The notes: a model not told the origin generated them from the letters alone. A stretch of 26,120 bases of DNA from Pseudopyrenochaeta lycopersici (GCA_003313425.1 NHZP01000128.1:1-26120), one strand, 5' to 3'. Counted from the stretch's first letter, positions 1-10,725 are shown. A program made the numbers and translations.

Positions 1-1190
1 CATGGCACAGGCCTGGGCGCAAGGTAACGAAGCGTATACAGCACCAAAATGCGCATGATCTTCGAGTTCTGGCGCGTATATCATAGCTGCTGGACGAGGT
101 TGTTCTCTGAGGACTGCAAGGACCTTAGGAGCGCCAATCACGATGCGCCGGTGATGAAAACGATTCGCTTATCCGATGTCGTAACAGTTGACCTGTGCCA
201 TACTAGTGCTCATGTGCTGACCGAGTATTGGATTGGCATCCTGGTAGAGAGCTCAAAAGTGATTGCATGATCGAATGTCTGTAAGCAGGAAGCGGTCGTA
301 CTGTATGATTTCTGTATGCTGTGTAAATGTAATGAGAGGTGGGGTGTGCAATTCTAATGCAGCACAGCATAATGTAAGCTATACAGCAGTATTCTGCTTG
401 CATCGTGCTTACGTGCTGAACTATCATATCAACTTTGCGACCACGTCTAGTAATCTAGCCATGGACGAGGATACGATGCTTGCTTATCCGAGGTAACCGT
501 CAGGCATGGCAGATCGCGATATCATCAGGCGGTTGTTGTATAACGTATGCTGATACTCCAGCGTCATACTTCAGCGTATTACTCTGGACGCCGATTCTTT
601 TAGGCGTCGCTATCGAAACAATTGACAGTCTAAAGTGACAGGCAGGAGATCCGCTGACCCAGGTGCGTAGGATGCGTACCTAAGCCGGTAACCGGCCGCG
701 TAGCGGTGTTACGCCTGTATGTGTGAGCCAACATTCCAGATTCTGCCATGATTGTAGTTGTTTTGACGCCAACAGTTCCATGAACAAGACATTAGCCTTG
801 TAGCTGGATGCTTTCACGCCGCAACTGCTGCAAAGTTAGCGTCAGAAGCACGGCGAGCTGATGTGTCCAGTCTGAGAAAGCTCTATGCTCGACGCAGTGC
901 CAATAGTAAGCCGGTAAAGCATTTAGTTGAGCAGTGGTTCACCCCGCACAGTAGTGGCTCAACAGAGTTTCGACGTGCTCAACCGGCGCAGGCGAACAGA
1001 CGACGTGAATAGTGAGATGATCATCACAAGGGAGTAGTTATGCGCCATATCGCAACAACCATCTTTCTGCTTTACTGCTCCTTACCTGCCTTTAGAACGG
1101 CTCTGCCCGACACAGAACGTCGAACAGTTCGGTATTGAATCCAAGGGATAGATCGCTACTTCTTCAGGCATCACGAACATCCCCGGCACA
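1..1190. other. Spacer upstream of the cupredoxin-like gene
   Basis: I see no convincing gene in this stretch. The open frames on both strands are short (at most 77 codons), overlap each other on opposite strands, and show no recognisable domain or splice structure. It presumably includes the promoter of the gene starting at 1191, but no clear core promoter motif is visible. Confidence 0.5.
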
Positions 1191-2356
1191 ATGACTACTT
1201 GGTGGGTTTCGACGCTGGCTTTGGCGGCAAGCGCTCTCCTAGCTCTCAGCTCCGCGCAAACCACGACGAACGAGGTAGCTAGTGTAACATCGTCGACCCC
1301 AGTTACCTCTCAAAGCGCAAGCACAGCATCGCCCGTGATCGGGGCAAGCAGCACGGCGACCGGTGTGAGCGAGCCTCGCGTGCATCTTGTCAAAGCAGGA
1401 GCGGGCGGCTTCCAATTCGAGCCTGCGGAATTGACCAACGTCTCTGTCGGCGACATTATTACATTTGAGTTCTATCCTCCGGACCACTCAGTCGCCCGAG
1501 CGGAGTATGGAAGCGCATGCGTGCCTTATGAATACACTGGAAAGGATAAGACGGGATTCTGGTCAGAGACTCAATGGGTTGAGACTACAAGCGATGTGTG
1601 TGACTGCATCCCTTCATTCCTTCATAGTGTTGAGACATGCCGGCTGATCGTGCTAGATCACTCACTGGAATCTGACCATCAACAGCACAGAGCCTATCTT
1701 CTACTATTGTGCCGCTCCAAATTCGTGCATGGGAAAGCAGATGGTCGGCGCTATCAATCCTAGCAGCACCCAGACCCTCGATGCGCAGATCCTTGCAGCA
1801 GCAAGGGCAGACTTCCAGGTAGCACCCGGCGAACCCGTTCCCAAAGAAGCTTCCTCGACACTCGTGGCCGCACCTACTGCTAGCTCGCAAGAAACCTCGA
1901 CGGCGAGCAACCATCACTCTCCAAAGCTCTCCAGTGCCGCAATTGTCGGGATTGTTTTTGGTGGAATTGCTTTTATTGCGCTTTGCGCCGCAGCTCTCTT
2001 TCATGTGGCACGCAGGACCAGGATCGGGCATAGAGCGGCACTCCTGACGCCACCATCCAACCCAGCCGGCGCACACCTCATCAGTCCTGGTGTCTGTGAG
2101 ATTCCACCTCCGTTCTCGCCGTCGTCTACCATCATATCGCCATATGTCTACCCGTATCAAGAGTATATTCATCAGATTCCTCACAACGAACAGCCACAGT
2201 AAGTCTCACTATCTAAGGAGTCATATCTGGAACACATGCTGATGCACAGGCAGGGTACAAACACAAGTAGTTTCACCGCTAGTTCCGACAATAAGTCCAC
2301 TTGCGGAACTTGAAGACAAGCGTGGTAGCTTTTCACTAAGACCGGAAACTGATTGA
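1191..2356 (+). CDS. Extracellular serine-rich cupredoxin-like membrane protein
   Basis: Three exons are inferred: 1191-1597, 1686-2198 and 2254-2356, giving 340 residues. Intron 1 has donor GTGTGA and a CTGAC branch site just before its CAG. Intron 2 has a perfect GTAAGT donor and a GCTGAT branch site. Without the splices the frame stops early; with them the family motifs join. Residues 1-22 form a signal peptide, followed by a Ser/Thr-rich linker. A cupredoxin-like fold spans about 64-170, with the family signatures VGDIITFEFYPPDHS and TEPIFYYCAAPNSC. A membrane helix lies near 220-243, followed by a Pro-rich cytoplasmic tail. The likely place is the cell surface. His99 and Cys144 match two type-1 copper ligands, but the usual second His after the Cys is absent (PNSC), so normal copper binding is doubtful. 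The segment between His99 and Cys144 looks short for the family, so intron 1 could be slightly misplaced. The fold and family are clear; the cellular role is unknown. Confidence 0.82.
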
Positions 2357-4120
2357 GTGCCTTTTGCCTCATATTCCGTATGGCGACAAAGATCATGGGA
2401 GCATGAAACCCAGCGGTACCAGGCATTGAATAGATAACGCTTTGGAGACCTAATACATTCTTTGCAGCATGTATATGCCCGCCAGGTTAGCAGCAAGATT
2501 GATGGCCCTCCTGTTCCCAGCATTATCACGAAGTGTAGGTGCAATTCATCTGTCGACTCCATGGCACTAATATGAACATGACTGGCCTAGCGATAATTAC
2601 TCATTTCTGCAAAGTGAGAAGTCGTGAAACCGTTGGCGAATTGGGCGTCGAACTGGGATTTTTCTCGGGATTCAAGCTGAGCTAGCAGTATCTACGGACT
2701 ATGGACTTCAAAGCGAAGGCCTATACGTGGTGAGAGCTTACTTGGCTGCATTATGCCTGATAGTCTCTCCGCGTGCTACGATGCCCTACTGTATGCCTGT
2801 CTTGGACTGTATCTGAACAGTATAGCTCATTCGTGTTTCGATGGATACTGAAAACTGACGTGTCAGCGTCTTTCTCGTTATTCGTCGGTATTTAAGAAGC
2901 GCTAGTACCATAGTTGTCGCCCAGTTTGTCAAAGGATGTCAATTAGCTGCAAGCTTAGCAACAATCTCCGCAAATAAGACTACTAAGCTACGGGCTCTTA
3001 ACCATCACCGTAGACAGGAAGGACAAGGGTAAATACTATTGTCAGCTTCAAGGACTATTTGGCTTGACCTTTGATGAATTTTTGATGATGGCCCGTGATG
3101 GATTGATTGTGTGTTGTCTCGCCTCCTTTCTATGGCTGCGGTGCTTCCGGAGGTTCCGAAGATCGTAGTATCGATCCTTTTTATCCTGTGCGGTACTTCT
3201 GAGTTTATCTTTTATATCTAACAGGCCTTACAGCACTTGTGTAATCTGACAACTATATTGCTACAGATGGCGTACTACGGGCTGAACAAGGTCGTAAGTT
3301 AGTTGCCTGTAGCTAATATAGCTGTCCAAGCGGGTAATAACAGTGAGGCTGCTCGCTCATGCCTGCGAGCACCTCCGACGTGTGGTAAGTGTTACATACC
3401 CGGACATAATAGAACTCAATGTAGACAGCAATAAAGCAGCTTATCATAAAATGTTATATCGACCCACTGTGCGGTCGCTGAGTAATTGTCGTTTAGCTGC
3501 ATTCGCTTTAGTGGGTGTGGCCGATGTGGTAATTGAACACGTTAAGGATAGCATAACTGACTAACGCAGAATACGCCAGCGTAAGCAGTCCTGTCAACAC
3601 CTTCGCGAGCCGAGCCTATGACCGTCAGTCTAAGCTTCTCGTACAGTACACTATTAGAGGTTCAGGCGGCGTACGGTTCCCACTAAAGAAAATTGCTGTT
3701 AGTGGCTTTTATTTATGCTTCGAAGGATCCAAAACGAAATAATGCGTTAAAATTATAGCGGTTGATCAATTGAAGCCGACATGGTCTTCGAGATACGCTC
3801 CAGAATCTCGAATCTTCTTAGACTGTCTACATTCGTGGCACAGCTAGAATATATCGGCTCCTGCCCGCGCCAAATCCAGTCAACGCTAAGTCCTTGAATG
3901 ATCAATGAATTAGATGGCTTTGTATTTCGTCTGAAGCAAAGCACTCCGTCGATAAGTGATGATACCATGTCTATGACGCATATAATTTATTCATATATAT
4001 CCACATATATATGCTGGTCATGCTTGCGCTTACCATTGGAAGGGCATCATACCTTCATATACGCAGTGGAGGGGCCGTACTCTCTTTCACTTTCTACTGT
4101 TCAAGAGCAGTCTCTGTGCT
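2357..4120. other. Gene-poor spacer with a decayed repeat
   Basis: No gene is supported here. The longest open frame (3343-3564, plus strand, 73 codons) has no recognisable domain. The stretch holds one copy of a dispersed repeat (about 3100-3225), described separately. AT-rich runs occur around 3985-4010, just upstream of the transferase gene. Confidence 0.5.
3100..3225 (+). repeat. Decayed dispersed repeat, copy A
   Basis: This shares an ordered series of blocks with 11160-11316: an identical 14-base core TTCCGGAGGTTCCG (3145-3158), then a run ending in TATCGATCC, then GTACTTCTGAG, then a TTTATATCTAACA-like end. Spacing differs by small indels, so the copies are old. The pyrimidine-rich tract and the TATATCTAACA end would suit a retrotransposon long terminal repeat, but no coding part or matching partner at the right distance is visible, so the class is inference. 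Confidence 0.5.
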
Positions 4121-5072
4121 ATGGCCAATCCTAAGATCACCCTGTTCGTCGATATCGGGAGTCCTTTCTGCTACATGGCGTTCCATCTCCTCCGAGTAAG
4201 TACAGCAAGAGTCGTGGACTTATTGTCCTCACATCGTAGCCGGATCTCTATTACAGTCTGACTGGGACAGAACACTCCCGCCTTCAAGCGATGCGACATT
4301 ACGTATACGCCCATCTTGCTTGGCGAGCTTCTGAAGATGTGCAACAACAAGCCACCATTGCAGATCAAGAGTGAGTAAGCCTTTTCCGCGTGGTGATCAA
4401 GGCAGGCACACTTCAATCCGTTGACTCATAACGCTGCATCCATCAACTTCTCTAACGGGCTCAGATAAAAGTGACTGGCTCAAAAAGGAACACTTTCGAT
4501 GGGCCAAGCTACTACACATTCCCATATCGCCTGATTTACCCTCACGTTTTCCGGTGAACACCGGTCCTGTACGCTCCCGTGCCCAACGCTCAACAAATAC
4601 TAACTGACATAGATGCAACGAGCGTTAACCGCTATTTCCATTTTATATCCTGATGTACTTCCTAGTGCTATCAGTCTCTTGTACCTAAACTTCTGGAACC
4701 ACCATATCTATCCTGCCGCACCAGAACAGCTGCACACCATTATGACTGCCTTAGTAGGGTCAGACAAAAGGGCAGAAAAGATCATAAGCACCAGCAATAG
4801 TGATGAGGTGAAGGACAAGCTGATGCAGGCTACCTCTTCGGCCTTCGAAGAGGGCGCCTTTGGATTGCCTTGGATGATTGGTGAGTATCCATCACAATCA
4901 CTAACATCTTCCCGCACTTTTGGTCAATCTTACGACAGCAGCTTACATTACTATAGCGACTAGCACGGATGGACACAAGGAATCATTCTGGGGCATACAA
5001 TCCATGGGTCAAGTATGCGACCACTTAGAGCTTCCTAGGCTTGAATACGGGGGTAAAAGAGCTCTTCTTTAA
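4121..5072 (+). CDS. Kappa-class glutathione S-transferase (DSBA-like thioredoxin fold)
   Basis: Five exons are inferred: 4121-4195, 4271-4370, 4465-4568, 4613-4880 and 4957-5072, giving 220 residues, the normal family length. Introns are 75, 94, 44 and 76 bases; CTAAC branch sites precede the second and third acceptors. Joined, the protein opens MANPKITLFVDIGSPFCY. This is the kappa-class active-site loop, with Ser14 at the position of the catalytic serine that activates glutathione. It continues with NTPAFKRCDITYTPILLGEL, a GPMQRALTAI helix start, FGLPWMIAT (the region holding the cis-proline loop), and a C-terminal SFWG...QVCDHL helix. Fungal members conjugate glutathione to small electrophiles and are typically placed in mitochondria or peroxisomes. 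The C-terminus (RALL) is not a classic SKL peroxisomal signal. No frame break or stop is seen, so the gene looks functional. Family assignment is strong; substrate unknown. Confidence 0.9.
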
Positions 5073-6702
5073 AAATGCCATTTATTTGTGTCTATCATCA
5101 GAGAGGAATTAGCCCGCGAGCAGATCGGAAGGGCTGCAGGAAGCGACTAGGGAAGATTGGTTATTTTCATACGTTTGCAGGGGTCATGTCGAAATACATT
5201 TACATGTCTGATTCAGATATGTTGGAAATGTAGGACTCTTCACTTGGAAAGCTCCTGACTTCTAAGAATCAAACTTCTCCTTGAACAATATGATGCAGCC
5301 CTGCGTTGCTACCGTTGTGGTTTCCCAAGAGTCAGCACTGTGCGTTCCACGAATGCACGTCCGGAACGAGGAGAATAGACATGCACCTGAGCTTCCATTA
5401 TCTTTGATATCCGCACTTGCATACAATCTTGACACTGATCCGAGTCATATTATTACCGGACACAACAGTCTCTGAAGAAGGCACATTCTTGTTTTGATCG
5501 GAGAATCACCTGGTCTGGTTACACAACTCTCAGCTGCAGGAACCAAAGCATATGTAACAAACTGCAACACCAGAACCCCCAAAAGCTGCCACCACCGGAG
5601 CCATAGAAAGTGCACTTGATTGGGACTCAGATAGCATCGATCAATAGTTGTGAAGACTGATACTTTCTGGCTCCACATTTATAGGAACAAGCGACTTATA
5701 CAACGACTAGATGGAGGCAGGCTGGATAAGTTTGCAGACGCAACCTAGACGTTCGCTGGAATTTAGGCTTAAGGAGTTTGATGGAATACCTCTGCTTGCA
5801 ATAAAGATGTCATGTGCCCTCATGGTACCATAGCGGTCGCACATCAGGCTAACTATTGAGTCTGCTTATGCATCTTCGCTACTCATATTGGGATTTGGAT
5901 GGAAACCCACCATGGTGGAACACCAACTGTGTGGAATACCATTCCATAGTAATCAGATAAACAAGCATAAGAAAGGGTAGGGAGGCGTTAGCAGAAAGTA
6001 AGCATGATACCGTGGTTTCGCTTGATGTTGGATTTGCACCTATAGCGCTTACGCTTGAGCGTGTTCTCATACTGTCAGCCACAATCAAGGTGCATCGCCA
6101 TGTAGTGCCAGTTCATTCTGCTACGTCCCACCAAAATGTTACCAGCTCTCCAACTACGTAACCTCGCGAGCTTGTCGGTGTGATCATCATTAGAGATCGT
6201 GTCGTAAGGTGTTTCGCAGATAAGCCAGGCTGGGTTGCTGGAGACAAGACAAGCCGGTGTAACGATCAATACACTTACATCATGTTGTGCTTCTTCAGTT
6301 ACTGACCTCGGCAGCTCAATCACAAGCATCGACATGTGTGTATGTGTTGAGTAGCACTAATCGTGTAGCAGCGGTTCGCAGCATAGTGGCAGGAGGTGTA
6401 GAGAGAATATTTTAACATAGTAACATTAACGGAGAGCCATCAGATTTCTGCATGATCAGCTCGATTCCCTAGTACAGAACGCACGATCTTCACAATTAAT
6501 TCGTAAAAATTCCGCAACTTGAAGATTTCTATCCTGGCAACTTTCGCCAGCGACATCTATTCTCCGCTCCACTGTTGCGATCGAACTCAATTTGCATGCT
6601 CAAATGAGGCTGAGTAATAAGCGCAGGCAATTCGCCGAATAAGTGAGTCGCGACCCTCCTGCGAAGCGAACAACACGCTAACGTCTATGCCGCCGCGCAG
6701 AT
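5073..6702. other. Gene-poor spacer
   Basis: Only short overlapping open frames are present on both strands (for example 5281-5475 plus, 5445-5678 minus with a hydrophobic run, 6075-6335 minus). None shows a recognisable domain or a convincing multi-exon structure. Positions 5822-5840 closely match 12541-12559 (see findings). Confidence 0.45.
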
Positions 6703-7341
6703 ATGAACGAACAATTTGGTTCTCGTTTCTTCAGCCTGCCCCCCGAACTCAGAAGCCGTGTCTATGTCGAGCTTCTATGCCCCAAAGCGCTCAGCTTCGC
6801 TGACCTCGCCCGATGCTCAAGTAGCTCTATCGCAAGGGACCAGCAAAGAACACTAATGAGGTCTCCGCTATATCCCGCCGTATTATCCACATGTCGCAAA
6901 ATACACGACGAAGCAATCGATTTCCTCTACGCACTGCACATATTCCATGCTCATCCATCATTGTTGACTGCTTTTCCCCACTACAGGCCACCGGTGAAAG
7001 ATATCATTTTTCCGGATGGCTTGTCGAGGATCAAACGATGGCAGATCACAATACGCTTAGATATTGATCCGCGCTTCGACCTCAACCAATGCACCTCTGC
7101 CTTCTCTGGTGCCGAATACCTAGAGATATACGCTTGGCAAGCTGCGAGCAACTGCGCCGCAGAAGCAGTACTTAGCCTCTTTGAGGGAATACGAGGTGTG
7201 AGAGTAGCCAGGGTGCGCGGCAGTGTGGACGTCGGTTGGAGACTTTGGTTGGAGTCATGCATGACTAGCCCATGGGAGCGAGATCAACTCTTGCCAGTGC
7301 GGGGGTTAGACAAATCTCATTCATTGCAAAAGTTTTGGTAA
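6703..7341 (+). CDS. F-box/2EXR-like fungal protein
   Basis: Single exon, 212 residues, starting at an ATG after a stop-rich leader. Residues 9-24 read FFSLPPELRSRVYVEL, the LPxELRxxIY signature found at the start of many fungal F-box-like and 2EXR-domain proteins. About 45 residues later comes STCRKIHDEAIDFLYA, matching the usual second block (L..CR.I..EA..LLY) of that group, followed by a region resembling the I/F-H strand. The remainder is not recognised. These proteins are numerous in filamentous ascomycetes and mostly of unknown function; some may act as ubiquitin-ligase adaptors. The stop codon overlaps a GTAAGA that could act as a donor at 7338, so a further small exon is possible. Family resemblance fairly sure, role unknown. 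Confidence 0.72.
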   Translation: MNEQFGSRFFSLPPELRSRVYVELLCPKALSFADLARCSSSSIARDQQRTLMRSPLYPAVLSTCRKIHDEAIDFLYALHIFHAHPSLLTAFPHYRPPVKDIIFPDGLSRIKRWQITIRLDIDPRFDLNQCTSAFSGAEYLEIYAWQAASNCAAEAVLSLFEGIRGVRVARVRGSVDVGWRLWLESCMTSPWERDQLLPVRGLDKSHSLQKFW

Positions 7342-8956
7342 GATTATAAACTAGATCGGGTTCCGGACAGCACCCCTTGACCACAAATGGTGCTCGCGCT
7401 CTTCGTCACAGAGAACAACTGTAGCTAGTCGACCGAACCTGAGAACATGTTCATACACAGGATACTCATGAGGTGAGCGCCGTAAGAGTATTTCACGTCT
7501 GCGGATCTGAGGCTCATGATGTCTAAAAGGCCTTCTATAGCAATACTACATTTAGCATAATGAGTCTAGCGGCTCTCCTTTTAGACGCAACTGGGCGTCG
7601 TCGACCAAGACTGGGGCACCCAAAATCAGTCGGAGGGGAGCGTTAGCTGCAAAATCGTACAAGTCTTGGCATGATTTCGACACCTTAATGCGTTCCTGCC
7701 TAGACTTTAATGCTCATAGCCAGATTCTTGTCATAGAAAGACTCCACTTGACCTACATTTTTCGCCAAAAATCATTCTTGTGTTTGTTCTCATACTACCA
7801 AGCTAACATCGACGTGATTGCCGTCAGCAATTAGTCTCGTTAGCTGTTCCAAGCCTTACGTTAATCTGTTTCATAATATCCTTGCCTCATTGACTGCAAC
7901 AAAGACAGCTGATCCTCAATAGTGCGAGCTCGGGCCTGCCCATCAAAACAAACGAGCTTCGTTGCGACCGTTATCCAAACGTTTCGACTCCAAATCACTC
8001 TTCATGAACACAAGCGAACATCTTTGACCATACAGTACTTACCTCGTTTCCCGAGTTGACTAGGGTAGACAATCTAACCCGCTGACTCGAGATTGCTGGA
8101 TCTGGCCGTCAGCAACATGGGCGCCAAGGTTTTGGTAGGCTATCGTATCCACCTAGCGTCGGAAGATCATAGCGTTGGCACAACGGTGACTGGTGATGTT
8201 GAGCAATCGCTTTGTACAACCAGCCTTGGAGAGCGGGAAATGAGAGCCTCGGATGCCATTACTTAGCACTCATCCATCGCGGCACGGCCCGCACACAGTG
8301 CTGACAGTCATCGATATATGGCCCATTGCAGCATTATGGAATCTGTGACTGTAAGCAACATGGCACAAGCAATGGGTCTAGCAAGGGTGCTCAGCCCCAT
8401 CGCCTTCCGTAAATAGTCAAGCGCTAACTGTCAGCATCATGATCAGCGACGCATGCAAGGGTTAAATCCAGATTACTGGTCAGCGACCGACCTAGCAAGG
8501 GTCCACCGGGGGGCCAGCCCCAGTCAAAGTTTGCTGCCGATTTCGCTATTGTGTGTGTCACACGTGTGTGCTCTGAGCTCTAAAGAAGTCGGACGCTTTA
8601 GTCATGAGATGTGGTCCTAGGCTTACAGTGACTACGGGTCTTTGCAAACCCGGCCTCACCTTCTGCACAGCCAATACATTTGTACGACTCCTGCTATGTT
8701 GGAATAATCCTAATTTGGACCAAGTGAACTATTGCTGATGCGTACAGTCTCAAATCAGCGAGATTGTCGCAGATTAGCTACTAACCCCTTACGCACTAGT
8801 CGCTCTAAGCACTTACCGCTCCGATCCGCCCGCAGTAAGCACAGAATACTCCGATGCAGCGAAGGCTGTCGGTATCTGATGCTACGAACAGCTCTGTAAT
8901 AACTCACAATTACACAACTTATGCGATAAAAGCCGTCGGCACTTCGCCTGTCCTGT
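7342..8956. other. Gene-poor spacer
   Basis: No gene or RNA gene is recognised. A partial internal duplication is visible: CTAGCAAGGGT occurs at 8378-8388 and 8492-8502, each followed within 20 bases by CAGCCCC. A CACACGTGTG palindrome lies near 8561-8570. Neither explains the stretch. Confidence 0.45.
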
Positions 8957-8958
8957 TA

Positions 8959-8979
8959 CAGTTGCTTGCGAAACCGCCT
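8959..8979 (+). repeat. Left terminal inverted repeat of the MITE
   Basis: Perfect 21-base match to the reverse complement of the right end; pairing continues imperfectly inward. Confidence 0.9.
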
Positions 8980-9091
8980 GCACCTTTTTGCGCACACAAA
9001 GATTCTTGGCCCCCACTGCACTAGGACACCCATGCTGTTGTGTGGCCAATCATTTGCAAGGGTCAAAAATCCTCGTGTGCCCAAACGGTGA

Positions 9092-9112
9092 AGGCGGTTT
9101 CGCAAGCAACTG
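9092..9112 (-). repeat. Right terminal inverted repeat of the MITE
   Basis: Perfect 21-base reverse complement of the left end and followed directly by the TA duplication. Confidence 0.9.
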
Positions 9113-9114
9113 TA

Positions 9115-9677
9115 CGACTTGTCCACCTGTACATCCTGTCACTTCAACCGCGTGTACTCGAAGCCAAAAGCCAATTGTGATTTCGTGATGACCACAGGGT
9201 GACTTGGATGATTTTAATTCAGTAACTTGCTTATGACTTTGCCATCAAGCATCATGTCTAGACCAGACGATTTTGCACTCAACACTCGAACCACAAAAGC
9301 GTGTTTGATGCCCAGCAGGCGGTTAATTAGATTTTTGCGTAGGATATCAAGGATGTATGTCAAGAGCATTCCATGTTGTCCTCACAGAATATGTCCGTTG
9401 AGAGTAGTTGGATCAATGATGTTTCGACTAGCAATGCTGGCAGCATCATTCCTATGTTTACGTTGACTGGCTGGATGTGAAGCGGGAAAAGAATGACGAT
9501 GATGCATGCTGTGTCTGCCTTCGTGCACGAAGGAATTTAACGTATGGCTAATATGTTCAATAAATTCAGTCTTTATCTAATTGCTCGGATGCGACACATG
9601 ACTACGTTTCAGCGCGATGCTTGTCATTGCTTGGTTGGCGGGTAGTCAAAAGAATGACTTCAACGCCGCTAAAGCTG
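9115..9677. other. Spacer after the MITE
   Basis: No convincing coding region. The open frame 9227-9466 (plus) has no recognisable motif and no family resemblance. Confidence 0.4.
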
Positions 9678-9920
9678 CTAGCTAACCTTGTCCAATATCC
9701 GTCCATCTTCAGTCCCAAACCTTTCAGATGCAGGTTCAAGCTCAGCTTTCCTTCGACCAAGGGGACACGGAATTGGCAGGATGAAAGGACCCAGTAGAAC
9801 CAGCCGGAGCATAACTGCGGAGCGGTGTTCTATGACGTTACGCTCCTCGGTTGCTTCGCATGGGAACGGTAGTCTGAGGAAAAATCCATGCAATTGTACT
9901 AGCAAAATGTTGAATCTCAA
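9678..9920 (-). CDS. Coding-like fragment, unrecognised
   Basis: The minus-strand frame from about 9920 to 9678 reads like real protein: a hydrophobic stretch with LLGPFILPIPCPLGRRKAEL, then an acidic, well-mixed segment LEPASERFGTEDGRILDK. The first ATG in this frame is internal (MLRLVLL...), and the frame ends in a GTTAGC that could be a weak donor. This could be an exon of a split gene or a remnant. I cannot name a family. A longer plus-strand ORF (9688-9981) overlaps it but has low-complexity Ser/Arg composition. Confidence 0.25.
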   Translation of the reverse strand: MRFNILLVQLHGFFLRLPFPCEATEERNVIEHRSAVMLRLVLLGPFILPIPCPLGRRKAELEPASERFGTEDGRILDKVS

Positions 9921-9981
9921 AAACGCACACTCGACTAATTACGACACAGCTGGCGATGTAGAACGGCGAGGCCTCAGGTGA

Positions 9982-10509
9982 TACCGCTGACGATTTATAT
10001 TCCGTGCTGTTCGCCGGCGGACGCATCTGGTCTGATTCGCCTGGGACTTCCGAGTAATAATAGTTGTGCGAGATTTGGAACCTCTGCGTGAGTTATTCTC
10101 TGAAAATTGTGATCCAAACGCTGATTGCGCACGTGTGTGCATCGCTTCGGTGAGCAAGAACACGAACTGATGTGATGGGTGTGTAGGTGCCGTCTATGGT
10201 ACAAGTGGCTAGCTGGTGCTGTAGATGTTCCGTGAAGGAAGCGGTCGTGTACTGAGCGATATGTTCCATACAAGCAGGTACTTATATGATCGCCAAGAGC
10301 TTATGCTTTAGTCGAGCTCACTAGCGGAGTGCAATCAATAGGGTATGATATCTGCCGGTAACTTGCAGCGATATGCGCACTTACAGCCCCGTAAGCATAT
10401 CATATCATCTCTATGGGCAGATTGCTTTCCTGGTTGCGTATAGCAACTGCAGCTACAGTATCAACCATGTTATGTCGTGCTGACTAGATGAAAGGGACAG
10501 CAAATCACA
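9982..10509. other. Spacer, no gene seen
   Basis: Only short overlapping minus-strand frames (Arg/Ser/His-rich, typical of chance ORFs) are present. No domain, repeat or splice structure is recognised. Confidence 0.4.
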
Positions 10510-10725
10510 ATGGAGCGGAAGCATCAATTCGCAATCACACGACCATCGAAAGATGTCGGAGACAGTACGACCTATTCGGTTTGCGTGTCCGAGCGTATGG
10601 CAATGTTCCTCAAGGCCCGTTCCACGTACTTCAGAAGGGCACGACCAAGGCTCTATCGCGCTGCGAATGGACGCCAATATCTAGACCTATGCCCGTATTC
10701 ATATATGATGTACTACTTCTACTGA
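10510..10725 (+). CDS. Small hypothetical ORF, uncertain
   Basis: ATG-started frame of 71 codons with balanced composition, ending in a Tyr-rich hydrophobic tail (YSYMMYYFY). Plus-strand frame 10488-10847 overlaps in another phase, and a minus frame (10453-10677) covers the same DNA. No domain is recognised. It may be a chance ORF or part of an undetected split gene. Confidence 0.15.
   Translation: MERKHQFAITRPSKDVGDSTTYSVCVSERMAMFLKARSTYFRRARPRLYRAANGRQYLDLCPYSYMMYYFY

Larger units (their letters stand above)
8959..9112. mobile_element. MITE with terminal inverted repeats and TA target duplication (Tc1/mariner-like)
   Basis: The left end CAGTTGCTTGCGAAACCGCCT (8959-8979) is the exact reverse complement of 9092-9112. 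The arms keep pairing inward with scattered mismatches to about 9010 and 9060, so almost the whole 154 bp folds into a hairpin with a short loop. Both ends are flanked by TA (8957-8958 and 9113-9114), the target duplication of Tc1/mariner-type DNA transposons. The terminal CAGT is also typical of that superfamily. There is no transposase, so this is a non-autonomous miniature element that would depend on a transposase elsewhere. The perfect outer 21 bp suggests a fairly recent insertion. The open frame 8988-9188 crosses it and is almost certainly not a gene. Confidence 0.85.

Noticed and set aside
1585..2184. 199-codon minus-strand ORF
   Set aside because: Shadow of the cupredoxin-like gene, whose plus-strand exons carry clear family motifs and splice signals.
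8988..9188. 66-codon ORF with several Cys, looking like a small Cys-rich secreted protein
   Set aside because: It lies almost wholly inside the MITE hairpin and runs out past its right end; the Cys content comes from the repeat sequence and there is no signal peptide.
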